In this document: positions 9,403 to 18,230 of the stretch, piece after piece
How the letters are laid out: the number at the start of each line of letters is the position of its first letter
Position numbering within the stretch: the stretch's first letter is position 1
Assembly: GCA_021772515.1 (NCBI GenBank)
Contig: JAJFLU010000048.1
Span: forward strand, 137,224-169,957
Origin: Opitutales bacterium
Lineage (GTDB): Bacteria > Verrucomicrobiota > Verrucomicrobiia > Opitutales > UBA2987
Direction of reading: 5' to 3'
DNA length: 32,734 bases
Translations under genes and position numbers: made by a program
The notes under the pieces: generated by a model
What the model saw: the letters and a program-made list of their open reading frames with translations, nothing else
Told to the model about the DNA's origin: nothing
Databases searched by the model: none

Positions 9403-9425
9403 GATTGTCCTAAAATAGAACTATT
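9403..9425. promoter_or_regulatory. Candidate operator in front of the GntR/LacI regulator gene
   Basis: On the minus strand this reads arm AATAGTTC, centre TATTTTA, arm GGACAATC. It shares geometry (8-7-8) and the core GTYC-TAWTTTA-GGAC with the site at 31069-31091, and more loosely with that at 23239-23261. It lies 31 to 53 bp upstream of the regulator start, where binding would block transcription. The symmetry is imperfect (about 5 of 8 arm positions pair). Assignment to this regulator is an inference. Confidence 0.5.
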
Positions 9426-9596
9426 GGAATGATATGCAATCGAAATATCGTGACTCTCTTGCGGAAATCTTGAGAGTCCTCCGTATCGCGGTAAACTTTG
9501 GGTAAACAATCATTGCTCCTGAAGTCGATACAAAGCCAGAATATCCATTCGTCTCTGCGTGAACTTGCTTTACCGGATAGATTAGGCTGTTTCGCG

Positions 9597-11168
9597 TTAC
9601 TTCTCCTTGATAGAAGGCCAACGATGATTCTTCGGGTCAAGCAATCGCATTGGGCTGAAAAACTCATCTGGATAGTCATCCTCACGTTCGACGATATTGA
9701 GGATGCGATTACAAGTCCAACGTGCCGCATTGAATGAAATTGCTGTGCCTGAGCCACTCATCCCTGCGATTATGTATTGTCTTTTTTCATCCATAACGCC
9801 GACGATGGGATATTCATCATCTGTAAAACCAACGGTTCCACTCCACTCATGGGTAACGCGGAGCGGAAAGCACCCATAGAATCTGCGTAACTCCCCAATC
9901 AGGAACTTGGTAACAAAACGGGAAGGTTGATTGCGCCCGATCTGTTGATCCGGAATCCGAGTTTCATCCGATCCAAAATAAATATGCGTTCTATGCCGAC
10001 CCATGAAGCCTGTATTGGTACTAAAAGTAATATTAGGTTTAAGTGACTGCCCATCGTCAGTGCCGGCGCTAAGTTGCGTTTGCTTTGGCAGTATGACATT
10101 ATGAAACTGTTTGTGCAGTTTGGGCGTGTAAGCTTCAGTAGCATTTACCACATACTTGGATCTGATCAATCCTCGCGTGGTATTTATTTCATATACATCA
10201 CCGACATCTCGAATCGACAAAACTTTGGTGCGGCAATAAAGTTTAACTTGTGGTGATTTGAGCGCACTCTGAAAAAGAGACCATACCCACTTAGCCGGTT
10301 GGAACTGAGCGGCGCCCTTAGAAAAATTTGTTGGATTCTTGATATTTGCGCCGGTTTTTTCAGCGGCTTCATCGGCAGAGAGTTTGGCCCAATCCGCAAA
10401 CCCGTTTTCCCTACCTGCATTCACGGACTTTTCAAGCTGCTTTTGCTCATCTATATCACGGGCCTGAACCCATCCTTCGCGAACATAGTCGCAATCGAAT
10501 CCTTCATCGCGTATCGTACGCTCGATTAACTCCGCATTCTTGTAGGCTGATCGGCAATAGACTATTGCAAAAGATTTGGCTAACTGCACTCGTTCATCCT
10601 CACTAAGGTCAGGACGCAATTTAGTCAAACCGTTGGTCACAGTCCCAAGAACAAGGGCAAAGTAACGCCCCATGACCACTTCGCCACCGTTGCGTCCCGA
10701 GGCGCCATTGGCGGGGTCGTCCATTTCCAACACAACCATCTGTTTGTCCAACGATCCCGCCTTGGCCCAGTGGTAGGCCAACGCACCGCCTGTGAAACCT
10801 GCTCCGATAACCACGACCTCGGCTAATTTTGGTAGCGTCGCCTCGGGCTGATCCCGCCACGGATAATTAGCTAAAGGATTACCCCCGGAAAGCCAATAAG
10901 GAGTGCGCGATATCGGTTGATCAAACGTCACGTTTAACAATGCCTCTGGAATTACAATCAAAACTTGCCGCATCGTCCAAAACATAAATTTCCAATACCG
11001 AAGCAGGAATGATTGGCCAGCATACATCCGCTTGATAAATGTTCCTGCTGCGCGTAAATCATGAGGGCGTAAGCCCGCAAATAACCCTACTGCCACACGA
11101 CACCGACGGAAAGACGAAACACGCTTTCGTTTGGAGGAAGATATTGTTGTGCTTTGCACCGCAGTCAA
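9597..11168 (-). CDS. FAD-dependent amine/amino-acid oxidoreductase (DAO family)
   Basis: This is a D-amino-acid-oxidase-fold flavoprotein. It carries the FAD-binding start VVVIGAGFTGGALAYH (GAGFTG at 122-127), the later ASGRNGGEV segment and a C-terminal EWSGTVGFTDDEYPIVG plus YIIAGMSGSGTAISFNAARW. It resembles gamma-glutamylputrescine oxidase and related enzymes that oxidise a secondary amine or amino acid to an imine. The annotated start is a TTG 6 bp after the upstream aminotransferase stop, with GGAT in front. The first 85 or so residues are not typical of the family; recognisable homology begins at SRTPYWL (88-94), so the true start may be internal, for example at the Met in FMFWTMRQ. 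It is the last gene of the ten-gene run. The substrate is unknown, but coupling to the aminotransferase suggests an amine intermediate. Confidence 0.85.
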   Translation of the reverse strand: MTAVQSTTISSSKRKRVSSFRRCRVAVGLFAGLRPHDLRAAGTFIKRMYAGQSFLLRYWKFMFWTMRQVLIVIPEALLNVTFDQPISRTPYWLSGGNPLANYPWRDQPEATLPKLAEVVVIGAGFTGGALAYHWAKAGSLDKQMVVLEMDDPANGASGRNGGEVVMGRYFALVLGTVTNGLTKLRPDLSEDERVQLAKSFAIVYCRSAYKNAELIERTIRDEGFDCDYVREGWVQARDIDEQKQLEKSVNAGRENGFADWAKLSADEAAEKTGANIKNPTNFSKGAAQFQPAKWVWSLFQSALKSPQVKLYCRTKVLSIRDVGDVYEINTTRGLIRSKYVVNATEAYTPKLHKQFHNVILPKQTQLSAGTDDGQSLKPNITFSTNTGFMGRHRTHIYFGSDETRIPDQQIGRNQPSRFVTKFLIGELRRFYGCFPLRVTHEWSGTVGFTDDEYPIVGVMDEKRQYIIAGMSGSGTAISFNAARWTCNRILNIVEREDDYPDEFFSPMRLLDPKNHRWPSIKEK

Positions 11169-11174
11169 AAATCC

Positions 11175-12179
11175 CTATTTCAAGGCATCCGCATTGAACC
11201 GATACGGGTTGGCCCCGGCAGTGGCGGTTGACTGGGTTCGTGCCGCGTAACGTTTGGTCTGCGCAATAATATCTACGCCTGAGTCTTTACTCCAGGCTTC
11301 GAGCAACTGCTTGGTCATTAGACCCATTTCGCCGGAGCCAATAGTGATACCGTTGATCTTGGTGCATGGATAAATGCAGGCAGGAGTCGAGGTATAAAAG
11401 GCTTCATCGGCATGGATAACGTCGTACAGTTCGATGTTCTTTTCGCGAACCGTAATTCCCAATTGTTTTGCCAAATCCATGGTGTGGGAACGGGTAATTC
11501 CGCGCAGAATGTTGCGGGGTTCAGGAGTCCATAGTTCACCATCTATGACTATAAAGAAGTTGGAACCCGTGCCCTCAGTGACAAACCCGTCCGGGTCCAA
11601 TAACAGTGCCCAGGCATGGGGATCGGCAACCAGGGAGACTTGCAAATTGGCTATCATATAAAAAAGTCGACTCCGGTTTTTCATCTTCGGATCCATAAGG
11701 TCTGCGGGAATCGCACGCTGGCTGGGAGTGATTGCATGGAGGCCCGGATCATAGATTCCCTCAAACGCTCCGAGCGTTAGTGATAGAGGAAAACTCGATA
11801 TAATCAATGTTGGCCCTGGATCGCCCCCAAATATAGGATGATACAAAGACAGAATGCCGCGCGAGACGTTAATCGCGACACGATCTTCATCATCCTCCTC
11901 AATGAATGGCTGATTTTTCTCGATGACTTCGAGCACGAGTTGTTCAAGTTGCTCGATCGGCATCTCGAACGGGATACGCAACATTTTTATCGAGCGATAG
12001 AGTCGTTCGAGGTGCTCGCGTAACTTAAATTGCTTACGATTGAACGAACGCGTCATTTCAAAGACAAGATCCCCGAACATACACGCTGAATCGAAAATTG
12101 AAATCCCCGCCTCGGCCTCGGGCACATAACGACCGTTGAGGTATACAGTACGCCCTGTGGAATAATTAGTATTGGTCAT
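11175..12179 (-). CDS. Class IV aminotransferase (branched-chain / D-amino-acid transaminase-like)
   Basis: This 334-residue, fold-type IV PLP enzyme has the K-x-x-N-R signature of the Schiff-base lysine in DPKMKNRSR (Lys165), followed by VTEGTGSNFFIVIDGELWTP, whose Glu202 contacts the PLP ring nitrogen. The N-terminal part (VYLNGRYVPEAEAGISIFD) is the usual start for BCAT, D-alanine transaminase and aminodeoxychorismate lyase relatives. It is too divergent from IlvE to be called a housekeeping branched-chain enzyme. It sits 52 bp after a DapA-family gene and 6 bp before the flavoprotein gene, so it is part of the degradation or modification pathway. Transfer of an amino group to or from a pathway ketoacid is the natural reading. 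The C-terminal 25 residues are Thr/Ala rich and probably disordered. Confidence 0.88.
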   Translation of the reverse strand: MTNTNYSTGRTVYLNGRYVPEAEAGISIFDSACMFGDLVFEMTRSFNRKQFKLREHLERLYRSIKMLRIPFEMPIEQLEQLVLEVIEKNQPFIEEDDEDRVAINVSRGILSLYHPIFGGDPGPTLIISSFPLSLTLGAFEGIYDPGLHAITPSQRAIPADLMDPKMKNRSRLFYMIANLQVSLVADPHAWALLLDPDGFVTEGTGSNFFIVIDGELWTPEPRNILRGITRSHTMDLAKQLGITVREKNIELYDVIHADEAFYTSTPACIYPCTKINGITIGSGEMGLMTKQLLEAWSKDSGVDIIAQTKRYAARTQSTATAGANPYRFNADALK

Positions 12180-12231
12180 GATTAAGACGTTTTTTTGTTT
12201 TACTTTCGAGTAAGAACTTGCTTACCACGCT

Positions 12232-13197
12232 CTATTTAATATTAATATTTCTAAAAGATTCCTGACGCAATTCATCCACCCAGTACATTTCGAAATCCGA
12301 TTTTAGCCGAGACAAAAGTTCCGGGGAAATTGGATAATAGGGTGCGCGCGTCTCACCGCCTTCGACCAAAAAGCCGCTCACCATCCCAAGAGCCCGGCTC
12401 ACAATGCCGTGTCGATGCCCTGCCCTTTCCAGCGGCGCCACATGCTGTAACTCCCACAGCCAGAGTTTCTTATGACAAGCTACTGCTTCTTGCCAGCGAC
12501 CGACCATACACGCATCCATATATTGGCGACTCCAGCGGGGCAGTGAATTAACCCAGTAGCTGCAATTACCGGAGGCTCCTAACAACATTCCGATGGACAA
12601 CGTAGGATCACCGACTAAGTGGGCAAGAACTGGGGCGTTGGACAAGATTTCGGTCAAACTGGAAACATCAAATGCAGCGGCAATTTTGGTTCCGATGAGC
12701 TGATCGCGGTAGCACTCGGCAAGGCGTGAATAATCCCTACCTGACAACACCGGCAGTGAACTCGAGTGGGCGTAATGGATCCAACGAGCATCTGGTATCT
12801 GTCTGGCCAAGTCTTCGAAAAATCGATCTACATCCCCATCAGCCAAAGGCATAAAAAGAGGCAATGCCACATGCACATTTGGGATGCCTGCATCGACAGC
12901 GATCCGAATGCGATCGATCACCCCCTGAGTGCTGAACCAGGAAACCCCCATAGCTGCATCCACTCCAACCGCTTCCATCGCTTGAGAAAATGCTTTTGCC
13001 AACAAAGAAAACTCTTCGAGTTCGACGGCATAAAACTCACCATCGGCGTCGGTTGTGTAAATTCCATCTACGTTTTCTGACGCGAGACGACGACAATTTT
13101 CAGCCAAGATGCCACAATCCAGCTTGCCACTTTCATCCCACGGCGTTGCTACAGCCGCCCATAAGCCCTGTAGGTTATCTCGATCTAACGCACGCAT
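12232..13197 (-). CDS. Dihydrodipicolinate synthase (DapA) family Schiff-base aldolase/lyase, copy 1
   Basis: This 321-residue class I aldolase is of the DapA/NanA family. It has the conserved Tyr142 in ARWIHYAHSS and the Schiff-base lysine Lys171 in LIGTKIAAAF. The usual GTTGE pyruvate-carboxylate loop is replaced by YTTDADGEFYAV (residues 48-58), so it is unlikely to be true dihydrodipicolinate synthase. Family members in catabolic operons cleave or dehydrate 2-keto-3-deoxy acids, or deaminate compounds such as pyrroline-4-hydroxy-2-carboxylate. The start overlaps the end of the PhyH gene by 13 bp, indicating translational coupling. A second, different family member lies three genes upstream. 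The two are only distantly alike, so they probably catalyse separate steps or form a hetero-oligomer. Confidence 0.87.
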   Translation of the reverse strand: MRALDRDNLQGLWAAVATPWDESGKLDCGILAENCRRLASENVDGIYTTDADGEFYAVELEEFSLLAKAFSQAMEAVGVDAAMGVSWFSTQGVIDRIRIAVDAGIPNVHVALPLFMPLADGDVDRFFEDLARQIPDARWIHYAHSSSLPVLSGRDYSRLAECYRDQLIGTKIAAAFDVSSLTEILSNAPVLAHLVGDPTLSIGMLLGASGNCSYWVNSLPRWSRQYMDACMVGRWQEAVACHKKLWLWELQHVAPLERAGHRHGIVSRALGMVSGFLVEGGETRAPYYPISPELLSRLKSDFEMYWVDELRQESFRNINIK

Positions 13198-13976
13198 AGG
13201 TTCGTTTCGTAACTATTAACTTGTGGGTATTTTGATTGTCCACGCAGTAGTCTGCCGAGTCGGGGATTATCACCGTTGTAGGTCTCCACGGCGTCGGCAT
13301 CGGCATAGCGTAAAAACAGGATTCTCCGATCACGATTCTTTGATCGATTACCATCTGATTTGTGCAAGGTCCAACAGTGAAATACGATCGCCTCACCCGC
13401 TTTCATGTGCACAGGGATCGCCGGACTCTCATCCACTTCCAGTTCAATTGATTTTCCGGAAGCCTTATCGGCTATCGAGTGCTCGACATTAATTTGTCCT
13501 TGTTTATGACTGCCGGGGATTATCCACAAACAACCATTTTCTTCGTCGGCATCATCCAAAGCGGTCAATGTAGTCAAGGTGTTGTAGGGATCCAATTCGC
13601 CGTAGCCGTTATCTTGATGCCAACCGAAGGGTTTGTTATTTCCACGCATCTTGAAAGTTAGCTGCGATGTTACGCCCTTGATATTTGGCCCGACAAATTG
13701 CTCGGCAATATCAACTAGAGGACCATTAAAATAATACTGAAGCACAACATCAGATCGATGGTGAATATTACCCAACAAAGCGTTCTGGAGCCAAGTTTTC
13801 TCGGAATCAAACCTGCCTTTTTCCGCCTTCCATGCCGCCATACATTGCTCACGCATCTGTGTAAGACCATCATTGCTCAACACGCGGCCTAGTGCGAGAA
13901 ATCCCTGCTCCTTGTAGCTACAGACTTGTTGCTCAGTAAGTGGGCGATTGATAAACAAATTATTGTTGTGTGTCAT
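13185..13976 (-). CDS. Phytanoyl-CoA dioxygenase (PhyH) family Fe(II)/2-oxoglutarate oxygenase
   Basis: This 263-residue non-haem iron dioxygenase is predicted to hydroxylate or oxidatively demethylate a small substrate while converting 2-oxoglutarate to succinate and CO2. The iron triad is visible as His120 and Asp122 in FGWHQDNGYG and the distal His205 in TLHKSDGNRS. Arg218 in DRRILFLRY probably binds the 2-oxoglutarate carboxylate. The segment GCLWIIPGSHKQG is a PhyH hallmark. The family includes enzymes acting on ectoine, phosphonates and other polar molecules as well as lipids, so the name does not imply phytanate. It starts 48 bp after the VOC gene and overlaps the next gene by 13 bp. 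It is one of three oxygen-activating enzyme types in the operon, with P450 and a di-iron membrane enzyme. Confidence 0.92.
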   Translation of the reverse strand: MTHNNNLFINRPLTEQQVCSYKEQGFLALGRVLSNDGLTQMREQCMAAWKAEKGRFDSEKTWLQNALLGNIHHRSDVVLQYYFNGPLVDIAEQFVGPNIKGVTSQLTFKMRGNNKPFGWHQDNGYGELDPYNTLTTLTALDDADEENGCLWIIPGSHKQGQINVEHSIADKASGKSIELEVDESPAIPVHMKAGEAIVFHCWTLHKSDGNRSKNRDRRILFLRYADADAVETYNGDNPRLGRLLRGQSKYPQVNSYETNLCVR

Positions 13977-14024
13977 GGTAATTATTAATTTCGATTTTTA
14001 TATGTGTTTCAAAAATTGAGATCG

Positions 14025-14459
14025 CTACACTATTTCAACTAGCTCCACGATCACTCCTTCCGGATCGCGGCAATAGGTCACCTTGGCGCCGCTATCAGGT
14101 GTGATGGACGGCGGTGTATGAAATATTATGCCTTCGTTTTTCAGCTTTTCATGGAGAGCGTCAAGATCATCCACTTGAAGGGCAATGTGATTACAGCCAA
14201 CGTCACAGGCTTTCCTTGGCTCGGGCAGACCCTGTGGGTGCGACAGATATTGCAATAATTCTATGGATACACCATCGGCCGCCTTCAGCTTGATCATCCA
14301 GATTTTTGCGCCAATTACGTTCGTGATTTCTTGCAACGTTTCACTGTCATCAGTGAAGTCGGCCCAAACTTCCAAGCCTAATAAATCACGGTAAAAATGT
14401 AGCGACCGCTGCATGTCGCTGACAACAATACCAGTATGCCGAATAGCTAAAATAGTCAT
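14025..14459 (-). CDS. Glyoxalase/bleomycin-resistance (VOC) superfamily protein
   Basis: This 144-residue protein has two betaalphabetabetabeta modules. The metal-binding set of the VOC superfamily is in place: His8 (IRHTGIVV), Glu67 (VSIELLQY), His91 (CNHIALQVDD) and Glu139 (GVIVELVEIV). Such proteins act as lyases, isomerases, epimerases or ring-cleaving dioxygenases on small organic acids. The closest-looking members are methylmalonyl-CoA epimerase and lactoylglutathione lyase types, but no specific activity can be read from the sequence. The gene lies between the two oxygenase/aldolase genes, 34 bp after DapA copy 2 and 48 bp before PhyH, so it probably handles an intermediate between them. 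Confidence 0.88.
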   Translation of the reverse strand: MTILAIRHTGIVVSDMQRSLHFYRDLLGLEVWADFTDDSETLQEITNVIGAKIWMIKLKAADGVSIELLQYLSHPQGLPEPRKACDVGCNHIALQVDDLDALHEKLKNEGIIFHTPPSITPDSGAKVTYCRDPEGVIVELVEIV

Positions 14460-14493
14460 GATACTTTCTCTTTATTAATGTGGATAAGTCGCT

Positions 14494-15435
14494 CTAGATC
14501 ACCCCAGGTGTTTTGCATTGCATGAGCATCTGGCGGGCTTTTTCGCGAAACATATCGCGGATGTCGCGTGTCGGGGGGCGGCAACGGCTGGAGTTCAGCC
14601 CGACCAGTTCCATACACAGCTTGTCGAGGTAGCCGTCGCCGGCGGTATATTCTTCCATTTCGGCCCAAAGCTGCAGGTAAGGCAAAATAACGCGAACCAT
14701 CTCTTTTTGGGCTTCAACATATTTCTGGTCTTCCAGCAGTTGCCACAACTGTAACCCAAATTGTGGCCAATGATTGCAAATGTGAAGTTCGATCGCCCGC
14801 GCCCCGAGAATATGGCTGGTTACGAAGCGGTTCTGGTTATCGATGATGCTCAAACGATCGGAAAAATTATCGACCACTTTTTCAAATACCATTCGTGTTG
14901 TATCCGATGAGGCCCATTTGAGGCCAACCATTGTGGGAATTTTAACCAGCTTTTCGATCAACCCGAACGAAATGCCTGCGCTGGTCCAGTAGGTGTTGTA
15001 GACAATGAAACCTACATTAGATGCTTCGGCGGCCGCTGTAACGTAATCGAAGAAATCGCCTTCGGTATTAGCGAAATAAAATGGCGCGGAGATTTGAATG
15101 AAATCGGCCCCCAATTGCTCGGCAGCACTGGCCAATTCTACCAATTCGCGTGTGCTGGTAGTTTGAGCTCCCATGACGACCGGAATTTCACCGTTCGCTT
15201 CCTCGATCACTGTTTCAGCAACCTGCAAGCGTTCCGTAAAGCTGAGGGTTGAAAAGTCACCAGCGGCTCCCCCGGCGAGCAGCACAGCGTTTTGCCCGTT
15301 CATCCCGCCCTTTTTTAAAAAGCGGATGTGTTGCCGCATGCTGGGCAAATCGAGTTCCAAATCGTCATCGCGGAACATGGTGGGAACAGTGACGTAACAA
15401 CCGTATAAACAGTTTCGCAGTTCTTCTTGATTCAC
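14494..15435 (-). CDS. DapA family Schiff-base aldolase/lyase, copy 2
   Basis: This 313-residue TIM-barrel aldolase is of the dihydrodipicolinate synthase family. It has Tyr146 in GFIVYNTYW and the Schiff-base Lys173 in MVGLKWASSDT. The N-terminal loop reads LLAGGAAGDFSTLSFTERLQV (residues 52-72), where true DapA has a GTTGE motif, so the carboxylate-binding site differs and the housekeeping lysine pathway is unlikely. It shares little beyond the fold and catalytic pair with copy 1. It follows the class III aminotransferase by 73 bp and precedes the VOC gene by 34 bp. A role in C-C cleavage or dehydration/deamination of a pathway ketoacid is inferred. Confidence 0.87.
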   Translation of the reverse strand: MNQEELRNCLYGCYVTVPTMFRDDDLELDLPSMRQHIRFLKKGGMNGQNAVLLAGGAAGDFSTLSFTERLQVAETVIEEANGEIPVVMGAQTTSTRELVELASAAEQLGADFIQISAPFYFANTEGDFFDYVTAAAEASNVGFIVYNTYWTSAGISFGLIEKLVKIPTMVGLKWASSDTTRMVFEKVVDNFSDRLSIIDNQNRFVTSHILGARAIELHICNHWPQFGLQLWQLLEDQKYVEAQKEMVRVILPYLQLWAEMEEYTAGDGYLDKLCMELVGLNSSRCRPPTRDIRDMFREKARQMLMQCKTPGVI

Positions 15436-15508
15436 TTTGGAAGTCCTTTTTCTATTGTTTTGTATATTTTGCCCGTGTGCTACTCCACGAAATTTTTACT
15501 GCGCTCCT

Positions 15509-16900
15509 CTAGCTTTCGCAAACTAACTGGATACATTGGCGAATTACTTCCACTGCTTCCAATGCCGCTTCGGGGTCGATACATAACGGCGGTGTAAACT
15601 TGATATACCCTCGCCCTGTAGGAAACATCATAACACCTCGGCGTATAGCCTCATGCGCTACTGCATCGGCTAATGCGGAATCCGGTTTCGTGCTCCCAGG
15701 CCGATTAAAGTGCATGGAGATGAATAAACCACGGCCATGGACCGACAGAATGCGATGAGGGTTGTCCTCCTGTATCTTTCTGAGTTGCTCAAGGACCAGC
15801 TTACCGGTAGTTTCAGAAGCTTTCACAAGTTGTTCATCTTCGATAATGCAAAGGTTTTCCAGTGCCGCTGCGGCGCACACCGGATTACCGCCGTGAGTGG
15901 TGGACATCTCTCCCGGAGCCGGCTGATCCATCAACCATTTCGGCCCAAGAACTGCGGATACTGGCAGGCTGGAGCTTAATCCTTTTCCAAGTGCGATCAG
16001 ATCGGGAACGACACCAATATGTTCGTGGGCATAGAATTTTCCTGTTCTGCCACAGCCGGATTGCACTTCATCGAAGCAAATCAAAATGTCGTTTTGACGG
16101 GCCCAATCTGCCATTGCCTGGGCAAAGTCGGTCGGGATCGGCCAGGTCGTCCAGCCGGGCATCGGCTCGACAATGATGCCAGCAATGTGCTCCGGCCCGA
16201 TACCTTCTTGATGAAGATGAATCACACATTGGTCGAAACAGGCTCGATTACACGGTTCATTTCGTTCTTGTTTCCACGGATTATGCAGGCAAAACGGAAA
16301 GGGAATCTGATAATGATGCACCTGTTGACGCTGAATCCAATCGGCCTTTTGCGGCACACCCGACGCCAGGGATGCGGACATTGTTCGGCCATGGTAACCG
16401 TCAAGAAAACTCAATATTCCTATCTTCTTTGGATGCAAGGATCGGCCGTGCCTCCGCATAAGCAAAATCGCGGATTCAGTTGCCTCTGTGCCTCCACTAT
16501 AGAGAAGAGCCTTGGAATCCGGAATCGGCGAAAGGTGAACCAGCTTTTCAAGAAGATTCGCTCGCTGTAAAGCGGGAAACGCATAGGTCGCCAGCAGTTT
16601 TTGATCCAAGGCCCGGCGAATGGCTTCGCAGATACGCGGGTGTGCATGGCCTACGTTAGCAACTACAATTCCGCTCGTCAGATCAATCCACTGATTGCCC
16701 TGACCATCACTGACAAGGAACCCCTCTGCTTTGTGCCACCAGATGGGCGACATACCCGTCATGGATCGTGGCTCCAACGCACGCAGCCTCTCAATCATCG
16801 GTAGTGTTGCCGGTGCCGGAATCGGTGTGACAATCCGACGCCAGCGCGTCTCGACACGCGGTCCGTCGATCGAAGCCAATTCTGTTGGAATCATACCCAT
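15509..16900 (-). CDS. Class III (omega) aminotransferase, 4-aminobutyrate transaminase-like
   Basis: This 463-residue, fold-type I PLP enzyme has Asp277 in CFDEVQSGCGRTG and the PLP lysine Lys306 in LIALGKGLSSSLP. YSGGTEATES (134-143) and DLTSGIVVANVGHAHP are also typical of the GabT/omega-transaminase group. Such enzymes move a terminal, non-alpha amino group to pyruvate or 2-oxoglutarate. Between residues 204 and 225 there is an unusual cysteine cluster, with CLHNPWK and then PCNRACFDQC, seen in a subgroup of these enzymes. The first 30 residues, before APATLPMIERLR, are of unclear role. It lies 49 bp after the P450 gene. It is paired in the operon with a class IV transaminase, implying that the substrate or an intermediate has two amino groups or is transaminated twice. 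Confidence 0.92.
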   Translation of the reverse strand: MGMIPTELASIDGPRVETRWRRIVTPIPAPATLPMIERLRALEPRSMTGMSPIWWHKAEGFLVSDGQGNQWIDLTSGIVVANVGHAHPRICEAIRRALDQKLLATYAFPALQRANLLEKLVHLSPIPDSKALLYSGGTEATESAILLMRRHGRSLHPKKIGILSFLDGYHGRTMSASLASGVPQKADWIQRQQVHHYQIPFPFCLHNPWKQERNEPCNRACFDQCVIHLHQEGIGPEHIAGIIVEPMPGWTTWPIPTDFAQAMADWARQNDILICFDEVQSGCGRTGKFYAHEHIGVVPDLIALGKGLSSSLPVSAVLGPKWLMDQPAPGEMSTTHGGNPVCAAAALENLCIIEDEQLVKASETTGKLVLEQLRKIQEDNPHRILSVHGRGLFISMHFNRPGSTKPDSALADAVAHEAIRRGVMMFPTGRGYIKFTPPLCIDPEAALEAVEVIRQCIQLVCES

Positions 16901-16949
16901 TTCAGGTGTCTGATATGCGCTATTATTTGCATCTACGGACTTCCAGCTT

Positions 16950-18230
16950 CTATGGTTGCAAGATTACCGGTAGCTTAATTACGTTGCGATTGGATGTGTG
17001 GTGCCGCCACTCCAAAGTGTCTCCATCCACAGCCATCTGTATGTTTGGGTAACGGTCTGCGATCGCACGGAAAGCAATGAACGCCTCCAGTCGGGCGAGT
17101 GGTGCGCCGAGGCAAATGCGGCGACCATACCCAAAGGCAAGATGTTTGTTTGGAGAGCGTGCTATTTCAAAATTGTTTGGTAAGAGAAACTGCGCGGGGT
17201 CGCGATTTGCAGCGCCAAGAAAGGGCAATACGCGCTGACCAGTTTTGATCTCTCGTCCGCCCAGTTCAAAATCTTCAGCCGCAACTCGCGTCTGGTGCTG
17301 GATCGAGCTGTCAAATCGCAAACACTCTTCCACCGCCGACCTAGTTAATTGAGCATCTTTCTTTAATTCTTCAAATTGCTCACGATTCTGGAGCAAGGCT
17401 AGAAGCCCGTTACAGAGAAGCATCATGGTCGTCTCGTGCCCGGCAACGATCACAAATCCGCACATCGAAAGTAACTCGTGTTCGGTCAACCGGTCACCTT
17501 CCTCCTCTACTTCGACCAGGGCGCTGATCAAGTCGGCACGAGGCTCTCTTCGTCGTTCATCGACGATTTTCTTAAAGTAGGCCGTAAGCTGAAAGGCGCC
17601 ATCGCTTGCTTTTTTAGCAATACCAAGTTGCGGTTTGCCTGTGCCTGCGTAAGCCGTTAAGGGATCAGACCAGGCCATGAATTTATCATGGTCTTCTGCA
17701 GGAACACCCAGCATTTCCGCGATTACAATTGCTGGTAGAGGATAAGCGAACTTGGCAATAAAATCGCTTGTGTTATTAATATCCATCTTGTCCAGCAGTT
17801 CGTTCACAACTACTTTAATTCGCGGTCGCAATTCTTCAACTACACGCGGGGTAAACGCGGCCGTGAGTAATCGACGCAACCTCGTATGGTCCGGCGGGTC
17901 CATGTTGTTAAACCACTTTCCGATTTGATAGTAAAGCGGTTGCAGTCTTTTCTTTGAATCGGAAGGCAAACCGGCCGCGTAGCTCTGTACACGTTGCCCA
18001 GAGATTAGACGGGAGTCACGGAGCGCCGCATGAACGTCGTCGTAGCGGGTCAACACCCATCCATTTAATCGCGCTGAAAAGTACACCGGTTCGCTACGGC
18101 GAAGCGCTTCGTAATACGGATACGGGTTTGCCAGATAACGCGGTGTCAGCAGGGCATCGTCAAAATTCGCTAAGTTTTTATCCGGATTCATGCTGATGCG
18201 AACCTCGTGTTGTAGTAAAGTTGGTCGCAA
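16950..18230 (-). CDS. Cytochrome P450 monooxygenase
   Basis: This 426-residue soluble bacterial P450 shows the oxygen-binding I helix as AGHETT (263-268), the K-helix ExxR as Glu302/Arg305 in EECLRF, and the haem loop FGYGRRICLGAPLAR with ligand Cys373. Other family features are NMDPPDHTRLRRLLTAAFTP and FLGAANRDPAQF. The overall style is that of class I (three-component) bacterial P450s such as CYP107/CYP109-type enzymes, which need a ferredoxin and reductase. None is encoded in the window, so electrons must come from elsewhere. An alternative start at Met14 gives a more usual N-terminus. The gene lies 99 bp after the desaturase gene and 49 bp before the class III transaminase. Hydroxylation or N/O-dealkylation of the imported compound is the likely role. 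Confidence 0.94.
   Translation of the reverse strand: MRPTLLQHEVRISMNPDKNLANFDDALLTPRYLANPYPYYEALRRSEPVYFSARLNGWVLTRYDDVHAALRDSRLISGQRVQSYAAGLPSDSKKRLQPLYYQIGKWFNNMDPPDHTRLRRLLTAAFTPRVVEELRPRIKVVVNELLDKMDINNTSDFIAKFAYPLPAIVIAEMLGVPAEDHDKFMAWSDPLTAYAGTGKPQLGIAKKASDGAFQLTAYFKKIVDERRREPRADLISALVEVEEEGDRLTEHELLSMCGFVIVAGHETTMMLLCNGLLALLQNREQFEELKKDAQLTRSAVEECLRFDSSIQHQTRVAAEDFELGGREIKTGQRVLPFLGAANRDPAQFLLPNNFEIARSPNKHLAFGYGRRICLGAPLARLEAFIAFRAIADRYPNIQMAVDGDTLEWRHHTSNRNVIKLPVILQP

Noticed and set aside
11175..12179. Assignment as ilvE branched-chain aminotransferase
   Set aside because: Only the general fold-type IV signature is present; operon context points to a pathway-specific transaminase.
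14494..15435. Housekeeping dihydrodipicolinate synthase (dapA)
   Set aside because: The pyruvate-binding GTTGE loop is absent and the context is a catabolic operon with a second family member.
9597..15435. Identification as the hydroxyproline degradation pathway (flavoprotein plus DapA-type deaminase)
   Set aside because: No proline racemase/epimerase and no ketoglutarate-semialdehyde dehydrogenase are present, and P450, PhyH and desaturase would be unexplained.
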